Shown: positions 6,526 to 14,455, numbered from the stretch's first letter. The stretch is DNA of 19,767 nt from JBKEAR01 sp047972425 (GCA_047972425.1 JBKEAR010000023.1:1-19767); one strand, 5' to 3'. Program-made: numbers and translations. The notes: generated by a model from the sequence alone, not told the origin.

Positions 6526-9500
6526 CAAAGAATATGAAATTTTAAAACAACAAAAGGCGGCCATTATTGAAGCCGCCAGTGCCAAACAACGCCAAGCGGC
6601 CGATCCTCTCCGTTCAGTATGGGTTTCGGCATCGGCCGGCACAGGCAAAACCCGCATTTTAACCAATCGGGTTTTACGTTTGCTCCTTACTGATGTTTTG
6701 CCCCACCGTATTTTATGTTTAACATTTACCAATGCTGCCGCATCGGAAATGAATAACCGTATTCAAGATGACCTCGCCAAATGGGCAAATTTAGATGAAC
6801 CATCGCTTGAAAAGGAATTACTTGATTTATTAGGACGTTCCCCATCATCTGAGGAAATGCGTAAAGCCAAAAGGCTTTTTGCCAAAACCATTGAAAGCCC
6901 CGGTGGGCTGCGCATTTTAACTATTCATGGTTTTTGCCAACAAATTTTAGGGCGTTTCCCGGTAGAGGCCGGTATCCCCCCGAATTTCTCTGTTGTTGAG
7001 CCTATCCGTTCAGAAGAATTATTGGTAGAAGCCCGTAATGAAGTGATGCATCGGGTGGCGCGTGGGGCATTAGGGCAAAATGAATATACCCCGCTAACTG
7101 AAGCCGTGAATATTTTGCTTAAAGATAATTCGGAATATTCATTAACTAGCCTATTAAATAATACCCGATTTTACCGCCAAGAGATTTTGGATTTAATTAC
7201 CGATTATTCTTACGATGATATTAGTAAAATTTATGCCCGTTATTTAGAAGCACCATTGGTTGATGATTTACCCCAGCTTTATCGGGATTATTTAATCAAA
7301 CTGAGCCATCGCAGCGCACAGATAAAAGCGATTATGGGCGCATTTGCCCAATATGGCTCGGCCAATGAGCAAAATTTAGCGATAGGGCTTGATGAATTTT
7401 TGGCTTATCCGGATAAACAAATAGAAAATTTTACCCTTTATACTGCACCATTTTTAAAGGCCGATAATCAGCCACGGCTTTTAACCCGCTACCCAACAAA
7501 AGCAGTAAAAAATAATGCGCCGGATATTGAAAATTATATTGAAACCGAGCAGCTTTATTTAGCCGGATTATTTGAAGCCGAAGCCCGCATAAAAGCCTAT
7601 AATAACTCTATGGCACTCACCCGATTTTCGGGCGAGGTTTTGCGAGAGTGGCAATATAATAAGCTGAGCCATATGCTCTTGGATTATGATGATTTGATTG
7701 AGCGGACATCGGCACTATTAAAAAACAATATGAGCTGGGTACATTATAAGCTCGATGAAGGCATAGACCATATTTTGGTGGACGAAGCCCAAGATACCAG
7801 CCCCAAACAATGGAAGATTATTTGGCGTTTGGCCAAAGAATTTTTTGAAGATATTGAGCGTAATAATCATAAAAACCGTACCCTTTTTGTGGTGGGGGAT
7901 TTTAAACAATCCATCTATAGCTTCCAAGGGGCAATACCCAAAGAATTTATTGAATATCAAAAATTATTCACAGGTAAAGCCGCCGAAGCCGGCATTGAAA
8001 TATTAGATGTTCAGTTAGATACCAATTTTCGCTCTATACCGCCTATTTTGCAATTTACCGATATGGTGATTAATCAATCGGCCAAACAAGGGGTTATTTT
8101 GCCCTTGAGCGAAAAGCCACTCCATCATCAGCCTGTGCGATTAGGGGATTATGGTGATGTTGAAATTTGGCCGCTTTTGCCCAAACAAAAGAGTGAGGAT
8201 TTTACCTATAGCTTTCCTCCATCATTGCCAAATGACGGAAGTAATGAAGAAAAACTAGCCGAAAATGTGGCCGCCCGTATTCGCCAATTACTCGATGAAC
8301 AATTTTATGTAAGCAGCCAAAAACGCCCTTGTATGGAAAAAGATTTTTTAATTTTGGTGCGCAAACGCAACCCAATTGTTGCCCCTTTAATTAAAGCCTT
8401 AAATGCCCATAATATTCCTGTTTTTGGTGCCGACCGCTTAGATATTTTAGAGCAAATTGCGGTGCAGGATTTATTAGCCTTAGCCCGTTTTATGTTGCAA
8501 CCGGCCGATGATTATAGCTTGGCTTGTATTTTACGCTCGCCTTTATTTGATGTGAGCGAGGCGGATTTATTTGACCTATCTTTTGAGCGTGAAACAACCT
8601 TATTTACTGAGCTTAAAAACAAACAAAATGAAAATATTGCCTTTAAACATGCTTATGAAATTTTAGACCATTGGCGGGGTTTTGTAGATTTTAGAGCACC
8701 CTTTGCCTTTTTTAGCCAAATATTGGCCGAAAAAGAATATGAGCGCATGATAATACGCCTTGGCGGTGAGGCTAAAGATGCCTTGCATGAATTTTTAGAA
8801 TTCACCTTAGCATGGGAGAAAAATAACCCGCCTTTACTTGAAACCTTTATGCGTACCATTGATAGCGGCAAATTAGAGGTTAAGCGGGAATATGAAAATG
8901 ACGAGACATCAAACGCCATACGGATAATGACGGTGCATGGCTCTAAAGGCCTACAAGCGCCTATAGTCATATTACCTGAATGTGAAAATAATCGCAAACG
9001 AGCAGGCGATAAAATCCAGCTATATCATTGCCGCAGGGACGAAACGATTTTTGACGGTTTAGATATTCGCCACCCTATCGCCAAACAAGATGCTATTATG
9101 GAGCGCATTCCTCTATTATTTTGGACAAAAGGCACTTTACCCGATGCTATGCGTCAAGCAAATGAGCAAAATAATATTGAAAATATCGAGGAATATCATC
9201 GCCTGCTTTATGTGGCCTTAACAAGGGCAGAGGATAAGCTGATTATTGGCGGTATTCAACAAAGCGAAAATAAAAGCAGTGAGCGACCGCTTTCTTGGTA
9301 TGATCATATTTTGGCCGTAACACAAAATGAAAACAATCATTTTGTTTCAAGCCCTACCCTTTTACCTTATTTAGAAGGTGATATTAAGGAATTAAAAGCT
9401 ACTTATGATATGCGCCCCCAAGAGAAAACAACCCAAGGGGAAATCTTAAAATCGGCATTGCCGCTCCCCGATTATTTTTACGATGATGCCCCCATAGAGC

Positions 9501-10069
9501 GCCGCCCCTATAATCCATTAACGCCGGGGCAAGTGATGGATGAAGATAGCGATATTGCCGCACGCTCACCCCTAGATAATACAGATTTAAGCAAGTTTTT
9601 TAATCGGGGGATTATCATTCATAAACTCCTTGAGCTTTTACCCCAAAGCAATAAAGATAATTGGGAAAAAATTACCCAACAATTTTTACAGCAAAAAAAT
9701 TGGCAACTGACCTACAAACAACAAGCTGATATTTTTAAGGAAGTGATGGCGGTAATGCATAACCCCGAATTTGCCGATATTTTTGATGCATCGGCATTGG
9801 TGGAGGTTCCGATTAGCGGTATATTGGGCGATGATAGTATATCGGGGCGGATTGACCGTTTATTAATTAAGGAAAATGAAATTTTACTGATTGATTTTAA
9901 AACCAATCGTAAACCGCCGATGAATGCGCAATCGGTGGCAAATATTTATATCAAGCAGCTCAAAACCTATAAAAGCTTGCTACAAGAAATTTGGCCAAAT
10001 AAAAAAATCCGCTGCGCCTTACTCTGGACAGATAATTGCACATTGATGAGTATGGATACAGTTCTTTAG
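6518..10069 (+). CDS. addA: Double-strand break repair helicase-nuclease AddA
   Basis: AddA is a UvrD-like superfamily 1 helicase with a C-terminal nuclease, the motor subunit of AddAB. The 1183 residues show Walker A SAGTGKT (GTGKT at 41-45), motif Ia-like LTFTNAAASEM, motif II VDEAQD (Asp422 onward), motif III VVGDFKQSIYSFQGA, motif IV LDTNFRS, motif V TVHGSKGLQAPIVILPE and motif VI LLYVALTRAEDKL. The RecB-type nuclease at the end reads GIIIHKLLE, then GRIDRLL, then IDFKTNR (Asp1126, Lys1128). ATG 6518 is preferred over ATG 6512 or 6458 because the GGGGGAA ribosome site (6504-6510) then has proper spacing, and it overlaps the addB stop by eight bases. The last codons, for MDTVL, and the TAG stop lie inside a perfect hairpin of a repeat array, so the natural C-terminus may have been replaced. 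No thioredoxin gene follows, although trxA often does in this class. Confidence 0.95.
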   Translation: MNNKEYEILKQQKAAIIEAASAKQRQAADPLRSVWVSASAGTGKTRILTNRVLRLLLTDVLPHRILCLTFTNAAASEMNNRIQDDLAKWANLDEPSLEKELLDLLGRSPSSEEMRKAKRLFAKTIESPGGLRILTIHGFCQQILGRFPVEAGIPPNFSVVEPIRSEELLVEARNEVMHRVARGALGQNEYTPLTEAVNILLKDNSEYSLTSLLNNTRFYRQEILDLITDYSYDDISKIYARYLEAPLVDDLPQLYRDYLIKLSHRSAQIKAIMGAFAQYGSANEQNLAIGLDEFLAYPDKQIENFTLYTAPFLKADNQPRLLTRYPTKAVKNNAPDIENYIETEQLYLAGLFEAEARIKAYNNSMALTRFSGEVLREWQYNKLSHMLLDYDDLIERTSALLKNNMSWVHYKLDEGIDHILVDEAQDTSPKQWKIIWRLAKEFFEDIERNNHKNRTLFVVGDFKQSIYSFQGAIPKEFIEYQKLFTGKAAEAGIEILDVQLDTNFRSIPPILQFTDMVINQSAKQGVILPLSEKPLHHQPVRLGDYGDVEIWPLLPKQKSEDFTYSFPPSLPNDGSNEEKLAENVAARIRQLLDEQFYVSSQKRPCMEKDFLILVRKRNPIVAPLIKALNAHNIPVFGADRLDILEQIAVQDLLALARFMLQPADDYSLACILRSPLFDVSEADLFDLSFERETTLFTELKNKQNENIAFKHAYEILDHWRGFVDFRAPFAFFSQILAEKEYERMIIRLGGEAKDALHEFLEFTLAWEKNNPPLLETFMRTIDSGKLEVKREYENDETSNAIRIMTVHGSKGLQAPIVILPECENNRKRAGDKIQLYHCRRDETIFDGLDIRHPIAKQDAIMERIPLLFWTKGTLPDAMRQANEQNNIENIEEYHRLLYVALTRAEDKLIIGGIQQSENKSSERPLSWYDHILAVTQNENNHFVSSPTLLPYLEGDIKELKATYDMRPQEKTTQGEILKSALPLPDYFYDDAPIERRPYNPLTPGQVMDEDSDIAARSPLDNTDLSKFFNRGIIIHKLLELLPQSNKDNWEKITQQFLQQKNWQLTYKQQADIFKEVMAVMHNPEFADIFDASALVEVPISGILGDDSISGRIDRLLIKENEILLIDFKTNRKPPMNAQSVANIYIKQLKTYKSLLQEIWPNKKIRCALLWTDNCTLMSMDTVL

Positions 10070-10142
10070 AACTGTATCCATGGCAACGAAGTTGCCCAAA
10101 GCACCGCTTTGTAGGGGGATTTTTAAGAGGGAGCACCCCCCT
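10052..10142 (+). repeat. Array of abutting hairpins over the addA stop codon
   Basis: Hairpin 1 (10052-10081) has perfect 14-bp arms, ATGGATACAGTTCT and its complement, around TT; the addA stop TAG (10067-10069) is in its apex. Hairpin 2 follows without a gap: GGCAAC-GAA-GTTGCC (10082-10096). Hairpin 3 again abuts it: CAAAGC-ACC-GCTTTG (10097-10111). A fourth, with arms AGGGGG and CCCCCT, spans 10113-10142 with a long loop. No T-run follows, so this is not a typical terminator, though it could block 3' exonucleases on the addA message. The small stems share the 6+3+6 form with hairpins in the 332-1155 island, which suggests one repeat family. Confidence 0.78.
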
Positions 10143-10180
10143 TATCAGCATATAATTATAACAAAGTTCTTTATGATTCA

Positions 10181-10234
10181 TATTTAAGTTGCTAGGGGGA
10201 CGGCTTATTCTATATTATGTATGGGGCTTTGCCC
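10181..10234 (-). repeat. Modular palindromic repeat, copy U4, inverted and truncated
   Basis: On the minus strand this reads gggcaaagccccatacataa (10234-10215, identical to 449-468). After an unlike stretch it has cccctag, then c, then aacttaaat, matching the tail of copy U3 (about 1104-1119) with one change. The leading hairpins are missing; it stops close to the pflB terminator. The copy shows that the repeat is dispersed over at least 9 kb. Confidence 0.65.
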
Positions 10235-10245
10235 ATTATAATAAA

Positions 10246-10278
10246 CAAAAAAACCGCTAGCCATAAAGGATAGCGGTT
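10246..10278 (-). terminator. Rho-independent terminator of pflB
   Basis: On the minus strand an 8-bp stem AACCGCTA/TAGCGGTT (arms 10271-10278 and 10252-10259, loop of 11) is followed by a run of T residues into 10246. It lies about 60 bases beyond the pflB stop codon. Confidence 0.82.
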
Positions 10279-10306
10279 CTATTTGATTAAGAGAGAATAG
10301 GCAAAC

Positions 10307-10331
10307 CCCAAGCCGAAGCTTGGGATTTTTT
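10307..10331. terminator. Stable stem-loop directly after the pflB stop, terminator-like in plus direction
   Basis: The arms CCCAAGC and GCTTGGG (10307-10313, 10318-10324) form a 7-bp stem with a four-base loop. Read in plus direction it is followed by six T residues (10326-10331) and could stop transcription coming out of addA before it runs antisense into pflB. Read in minus direction the loop is TTCG, the extra-stable UUCG tetraloop, so it would also cap the 3' end of pflB mRNA; no T-run follows on that side. Confidence 0.6.
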
Positions 10332-10335
10332 GGTT

Positions 10336-12627
10336 TTAGAATTTTTCGGTAAATGTGCGGGTAATCACGTCATCTTGCTGTTGTTTGGTTAAAGAGTTAA
10401 ACCGCACTGCATAACCCGATACCCGAATAGTTAAGCTTGGATAATTTTCGGGGTGTTGTTGGGCATCAAGCAACATTTCACGGTTAAGTACATTTACGTT
10501 GAGATGTTGGCCACCCTCGTGATTTTCTTCAGCATGGAAGTAACCATCCATTAGCCCCACAAGGTTCGATTTTTGATCATCAACACCTTTACCCAAAGCA
10601 CCGGGAATGATGGAGAATGTATAAGAACAACCATCGCGGCAATCTTGCCAAGGGAGTTTAGCAACGGATTCTAACGATGCCACCGCACCATTGGTATCGC
10701 GGCCATGCATGGGGTTTGCACCGGGGCCAAAAGGCATACCAGCCACACGACCATCGGGGGTTGAACCTGTTTTTTGACCATACACAACGTTCGATGTAAT
10801 GGTTAAAATAGACTGTGTGGGTACAGACTGACGATAAAAGTATTTTTGTGCCCGTACTTTGTTCATGAATGTTGATGTTAAATATTGCGCAATTTCATCT
10901 ACACGGTCATCATTGTTACCAAATTTAGGGAAGTCGCCTTCAATTTCAAAATCAATGGCAATGCCGTTTTCATCGCGCACTGGTTTCACTTTGGCATATT
11001 TAATGGCCGATAAACTATCTGCAGCCACCGAAAGACCCGCAATACCTGTAGCAAAATAACGTTTAACATCGCGGTCATGTAAAGCCATTAAAGAAGCCTC
11101 GTACGAATATTTATCGTGCATATAATGAATGATATTTAACGCTTTTACATAACGCTCGGCCAACCAATCCATAAAGTTATCAAGGCGTGCCATCACTTTA
11201 TCATAATCGAGATATTCGGCTGTCATTGGTTCTAACTCGGGGCCGATTTGTTTTTTGGATTTTTCGTCCTTACCGCCATTGATTGCATAAAGCAATGTTT
11301 TGGCTAAGTTGGCGCGGGCACCAAAAAACTGCATTTCTTTACCCACAACCATCGGCGATACGCAACAAGCAATTGCGTAATCGTCTGATTCTAATGTGGG
11401 GCGCATTAAATCGTCATTTTCATATTGTAATGCCGATGTTTGAATAGAAACTTTAGCCGCATATTCTTTAAAACCGCGCGGTAAGCTCTCTGACCATAGA
11501 ATTGTCATGTTTGGCTCGGGCGATGGCCCCATATTATAAAGTGTATGGAGATAACGGAATGATGATTTTGTAACCATATGGCGGCCATCTAAGCCCATAC
11601 CAGCTAAGCTTTCGGTTGCCCAAATTGGGTCGCCAGAAAATAGATCATCATATTCTGGAATACGTAAAAAACGCACCATACGGAGCTTCATAATGAAGTG
11701 ATCGATAAATTCTTGAATTTGTTCTTCGTTATAACGGCCTTCTTTAATATCGCGCTCGGCATAAATATCAATAAAGCTTGATGTCCGGCCTAAGCTCATA
11801 GCCGCACCATTTTGCGACTTAACCGCAGCTAAATAACCAAAATATGTCCATTGAATAGCTTCTTTGGTATCAACCGCCGGGTTAGAAATATCATAACCAT
11901 AAGAAGCCGCCATTTGTTTGATATCATTAAGGGCTTTCACTTGATCGGATAGCTCTTCACGAAGCTGAATGGTTTCTTCTAAAGAAAGGCCAAGTTCTTC
12001 GCGTGCAAAATCGAAATTATCAAGCTCCGATTGCTCATTGATTTTATTTTGAATAAGGTAATCAATACCATAAAGAGCAATACGGCGATAATCACCAATG
12101 ATACGGCCACGGCCATAAGCATCGGGCAAACCTGTAATAATACCAGAGCTACGGCAAGCCCGAATACCCGGAGTATAAGCATCGAACACGCCTTCATTAT
12201 GTGTTTTGCGGTATTTTGTAAAAATTTCTGTCACTTTAGGGTCTAATTCTTTACCATAAACTTCGGCCGAAGTTTGTACCATACGCACACCGCCAGCAGG
12301 CATAATAGCCCGTTTTAATGGTTTATCAGTTTGTAAACCCACAATAGTTTCTAAATCTTTATTAATATAACCTGCATCGTGCGATGTAATTGAAGAAATA
12401 ATCGATGTATCAAAATCTAAGGGTGCTTTTGTCCGATTTTCTTCTTTAATGCCCTCCATAACATCATCCCAAAGCTTAACAGTGGCTTCGGTTGCGCCGC
12501 TTAAAAAATCCTCGGCGCCGTCATAAGGCGTAATATTATTCTGAATGAAGTCTCTTACGTCAACTTTCTCTTTCCATTGACCCGGTTTAAAGCCTTCCCA
12601 TGCTTTGGCAAAAATATCTAAAGACAT
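10336..12627 (-). CDS. pflB: Pyruvate formate-lyase (formate C-acetyltransferase)
   Basis: PflB splits pyruvate with CoA into acetyl-CoA and formate under anoxic conditions, using a glycyl radical (EC 2.3.1.54). At 763 aa it is nearly the length of the E. coli enzyme (760). The two catalytic cysteines are Cys421-Cys422 in YAIACCVSPM, followed by KEMQFFGARANLAKTLLYAINGG. The radical glycine is Gly738 in RVSGYAVRFNSLT near the C-terminus. Both regions are almost identical to the E. coli form, so this is a true PFL and not a diol dehydratase-type glycyl radical enzyme. The start ATG 12627 has AGGAG eight bases upstream. It is a lone gene: neither the activating enzyme PflA nor the formate channel FocA is beside it, though one would usually expect at least pflA. 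The similarity to enterobacterial enzymes in an alphaproteobacterial setting leaves room for acquisition by transfer, which I cannot test here. Confidence 0.97.
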   Translation of the reverse strand: MSLDIFAKAWEGFKPGQWKEKVDVRDFIQNNITPYDGAEDFLSGATEATVKLWDDVMEGIKEENRTKAPLDFDTSIISSITSHDAGYINKDLETIVGLQTDKPLKRAIMPAGGVRMVQTSAEVYGKELDPKVTEIFTKYRKTHNEGVFDAYTPGIRACRSSGIITGLPDAYGRGRIIGDYRRIALYGIDYLIQNKINEQSELDNFDFAREELGLSLEETIQLREELSDQVKALNDIKQMAASYGYDISNPAVDTKEAIQWTYFGYLAAVKSQNGAAMSLGRTSSFIDIYAERDIKEGRYNEEQIQEFIDHFIMKLRMVRFLRIPEYDDLFSGDPIWATESLAGMGLDGRHMVTKSSFRYLHTLYNMGPSPEPNMTILWSESLPRGFKEYAAKVSIQTSALQYENDDLMRPTLESDDYAIACCVSPMVVGKEMQFFGARANLAKTLLYAINGGKDEKSKKQIGPELEPMTAEYLDYDKVMARLDNFMDWLAERYVKALNIIHYMHDKYSYEASLMALHDRDVKRYFATGIAGLSVAADSLSAIKYAKVKPVRDENGIAIDFEIEGDFPKFGNNDDRVDEIAQYLTSTFMNKVRAQKYFYRQSVPTQSILTITSNVVYGQKTGSTPDGRVAGMPFGPGANPMHGRDTNGAVASLESVAKLPWQDCRDGCSYTFSIIPGALGKGVDDQKSNLVGLMDGYFHAEENHEGGQHLNVNVLNREMLLDAQQHPENYPSLTIRVSGYAVRFNSLTKQQQDDVITRTFTEKF

Positions 12628-12666
12628 TTATTAATACTCCTAATTTTTTTGTTCATTTTAATAGAG

Positions 12667-12712
12667 AAACCTAGGCTTCTTTTGCTTTCTAAAATAAAAG
12701 AAGCTTAGGTTT
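12667..12712 (-). promoter_or_regulatory. Large leader stem-loop before pflB
   Basis: Arms of 17 bases (12667-12683 and 12696-12712) pair with one mismatch around a 12-base loop. The element ends about 40 bases before the pflB ATG and leaves the AGGAG site free. No T-run follows on the pflB strand, so it is not an attenuator of the usual kind; stabilising the message or binding a protein are open options. On the plus strand the odd pair would be a G-T wobble, on the minus strand a C-A mismatch, so strand preference is not supported by pairing alone. Confidence 0.6.
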
Positions 12713-12720
12713 CAATCCCC

Positions 12721-12759
12721 ATACACATTGGCTCTAAACCCCTAAAGAACCCTGTGTAT
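12721..12759 (-). promoter_or_regulatory. Interrupted stem-loop at the predicted 5' end of pflB mRNA
   Basis: On the minus strand ATACACA pairs with TGTGTAT (7 bp). After a small internal loop, GGTTCT pairs with AGAGCC (6 bp, one G-U wobble) around a 10-base loop. The wobble works only on the pflB strand. The stem begins almost at the start site predicted from the candidate promoter, so it would be a 5'-terminal stem of the kind known to slow RNA decay. Confidence 0.5.
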
Positions 12760-12765
12760 AAGCTT

Positions 12766-12794
12766 ATTAATCACTTTTTTTAAAAACTTGTCAA
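12766..12794 (-). promoter_or_regulatory. Candidate sigma-70-type promoter of pflB
   Basis: On the minus strand a perfect -35 TTGACA (12794-12789) lies 17 bases before ATTAAT (12771-12766, 4 of 6 to TATAAT). It would give a leader of about 130 bases carrying both stem-loops. The weak -10 fits a promoter needing an activator, but no clear FNR or CRP site is seen. Confidence 0.45.
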
Positions 12795-12957
12795 AATGCG
12801 CACAAAACCTTATTTTTGCTTGTTTTTTTAGGTAATATTTACGTTACCAAAGTGGGATTCTAGAAGATAAAGGTCATGCATCTGAAAATTATACATTATT
12901 TGATAATTTTTGACTTTGTATACTAGACCGCTGTTTGATTTTTTGATTGGTATGCAT

Positions 12958-12981
12958 TTTTTGCAATAGCTATTGCAAAAA
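12958..12981. promoter_or_regulatory. 24-bp perfect palindrome, possible operator
   Basis: The core ttgcaatagctattgcaa (12961-12978) is a perfect 18-bp palindrome, extended by T and A runs to 24 bp. It has no unpaired centre, which fits a site for a symmetric DNA-binding dimer better than an RNA hairpin. It lies about 200 bases upstream of the predicted pflB start of transcription and about 200 bases past the stop of the hydrolase gene. The binding protein is unknown. Confidence 0.5.
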
Positions 12982-13111
12982 TATCATAACTTTAATTTTT
13001 TTATCATTCTCGCTCTGTTTATTATTTAATCACCACAATATTTCTAAGGAAAAAACATTGCTAAAAAATAGTGCAAACTAAAAAAAATATTCCGCCACAT
13101 CGCCAGCGCAT

Positions 13112-13146
13112 AAAAAAAGAGCCGATGATTTCGGCTCTTTGTTTTT
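13112..13146 (-). terminator. Rho-independent terminator of the hydrolase gene
   Basis: A 10-bp stem AAAGAGCCGA/TCGGCTCTTT (13116-13125, 13131-13140) with a five-base loop is followed on the minus strand by seven T residues in all. It lies about 45 bases past the stop at 13184. Because T-rich sequence follows on the plus strand too (13142-13146), it could act in both directions. Confidence 0.88.
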
Positions 13147-13183
13147 AAAAAAACAGATTCTGCGACAAATTCTTAATTAGATG

Positions 13184-14269
13184 TTATTGACCTACTCTTT
13201 CCACATTTGTATCAATCCATTCCATAATTAAATCGGCTATCTCTAAACTATTTTTATCCATCATCAAAACATGACTATTGCCAAAAACACCTAAATTCGG
13301 TGGATAAAGCATTGAGGCATTGCCACCTTGCTCATTCACTTCATCAACAAACTTTAAACAATCTTCATAGGCATTCTGCCAAGAAAATTCAGCGAGCCCT
13401 GTTGTTAAATCTAAGTGGTCACCAAAAACAACCAAGATAGGAATTTTTGCAAATATTTGCATATCTTCGGCTGTCCATGGCGTATAATGGCACCCACCGG
13501 GTTCTACAAGAATAAGGCCTTTAACATCCAATGCGTCCGTTACCGCCGTATTAAGCGGCAAAGCCCCTGTTTCGGAATGCCCTATTAAAACGGCACCGCC
13601 GGTTTGCGTGGCTAAGTCGGACATTGCCTGATAGTTCGGATTGGGTGTAGGTAAATAGGCATTAAGATCAGGAATGGCTTGCTGCGACATCTCGTGAGCA
13701 AAGTCCGTTGGGAATTGCCCATCTTCAAAGGGGAGCCCTACCCCTTGCCCAATACGAAACTGTAGCCAATTTAATTCATCGGATTGGCGAAACACATTAG
13801 GTAAATCACTAGCGGGGCGAAGCCCTGCCCGAACATCGTTATAAATTGCAAAATCCGTACCCGAACGACCCCTCGATATTTGGTCCGGTACGAATGTCGG
13901 GTGGCCTTTACGCACAAAATATTCAAACCATCCCATACGGCCATCGGGGGTTGTATCGTAAGTCATACCACTTAATGTTGCCCCATGCAACATCACAACG
14001 GGTACACCCGTAACCTCTGCCGGCACCATAAATTCCACATACATTTGGTTAACGGTAATATTACCGCCTTCACTCGGCGGCATACCAAAAATGGTTGAAA
14101 GCTGTGTGGAAGTTTGCATTACGCTCTCACCACCCAACATAAAGCTCCCCCTCGATTGCAAAACCAAAGGCTCAGCCGGTATTTCGATATTTTTATAGTC
14201 CAATGCTATTGTATTTTGAGCCAAAAGCAACATCGCACTTGTTAAAAAATACTTTTTAAATAAATTCAT
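13184..14269 (-). CDS. Exported alpha/beta hydrolase, esterase 713-like
   Basis: I choose ATG 14269 (361 aa). The TTG at 14284 would put the GAGGAG ribosome site inside the gene, whereas that site sits seven bases before ATG 14269. The N-terminus MNLFKKYFLTSAMLLLAQ, then NTIA, is a signal peptide, probably cut after ALA-like NTIA, so the enzyme acts in the periplasm or outside. Hydrolase marks, numbered from the TTG form, are VVMLHGATLSGMTYD (oxyanion strand, about 96-110), the nucleophile elbow GHSETG with Ser237, Glu261 in LILVEPGG, and His338 in GNSHVLMMD. A Ser-Glu-His triad with glutamate 24 residues after serine matches what I recall of Alcaligenes esterase 713 (Ser206, Glu230, His298). 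The natural substrate is unknown. It is a single gene with its own terminator. Confidence 0.8.
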   Translation of the reverse strand: MNLFKKYFLTSAMLLLAQNTIALDYKNIEIPAEPLVLQSRGSFMLGGESVMQTSTQLSTIFGMPPSEGGNITVNQMYVEFMVPAEVTGVPVVMLHGATLSGMTYDTTPDGRMGWFEYFVRKGHPTFVPDQISRGRSGTDFAIYNDVRAGLRPASDLPNVFRQSDELNWLQFRIGQGVGLPFEDGQFPTDFAHEMSQQAIPDLNAYLPTPNPNYQAMSDLATQTGGAVLIGHSETGALPLNTAVTDALDVKGLILVEPGGCHYTPWTAEDMQIFAKIPILVVFGDHLDLTTGLAEFSWQNAYEDCLKFVDEVNEQGGNASMLYPPNLGVFGNSHVLMMDKNSLEIADLIMEWIDTNVERVGQ

Positions 14270-14391
14270 GGGTTTTCTCCTCAATCAGAAATTATAAGTT
14301 ATTGCTTATATAATTTATATTTCCATAACTGAAAAATAACCGATATATCATTTCTTTAAAATTTTTGCCCATTTATGTAAATTTTTACCAA

Positions 14392-14424
14392 AAATAAAAA
14401 AAGCCTACACAAATGCAGGCTTTT
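14392..14424 (-). terminator. Rho-independent terminator of aguA-aguB
   Basis: On the minus strand AAAAGCCT pairs with AGGCTTTT (14417-14424 with 14399-14406, loop of ten), followed by T-rich sequence. It lies about 30 bases past the aguB stop. Confidence 0.82.
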
Positions 14425-14455
14425 GAGTATTTAATAATGCTATAAATCAGATAAT

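Larger units (their letters stand above)
12628..13183. other. AT-rich intergenic region upstream of pflB
   Basis: These 556 bases hold no believable gene. From the pflB side outward they contain the AGGAG ribosome site, two leader stem-loops (12667-12712 and 12721-12759), a candidate promoter (12766-12794), a 24-bp perfect palindrome (12958-12981) and the terminator of the hydrolase gene (13112-13146). Three TTGAT half-sites (12900-12904, 12935-12939, 12943-12947) resemble halves of an FNR box, but none has an ATCAA partner at the right distance, so I do not call one. Confidence 0.65.

Noticed and set aside
8653..8997. Minus-strand open frames inside addA, addB, pflB, korA and korB
   Set aside because: They are shadows of well-conserved genes, show no recognisable domain and lack ribosome sites that I could see.
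10052..10142. Rho-independent terminator of addA
   Set aside because: The hairpins are strong but no T-run follows any of them; the T-run hairpin at 10307-10331 is a better plus-strand terminator.
12900..12947. FNR-type box upstream of pflB
   Set aside because: Three TTGAT halves are present, all in the same orientation; none pairs with ATCAA after four bases.
14270..14284. TTG start at 14284 for the hydrolase
   Set aside because: The TTG overlaps the Shine-Dalgarno sequence that serves ATG 14269, and the shorter form has a cleaner signal peptide.
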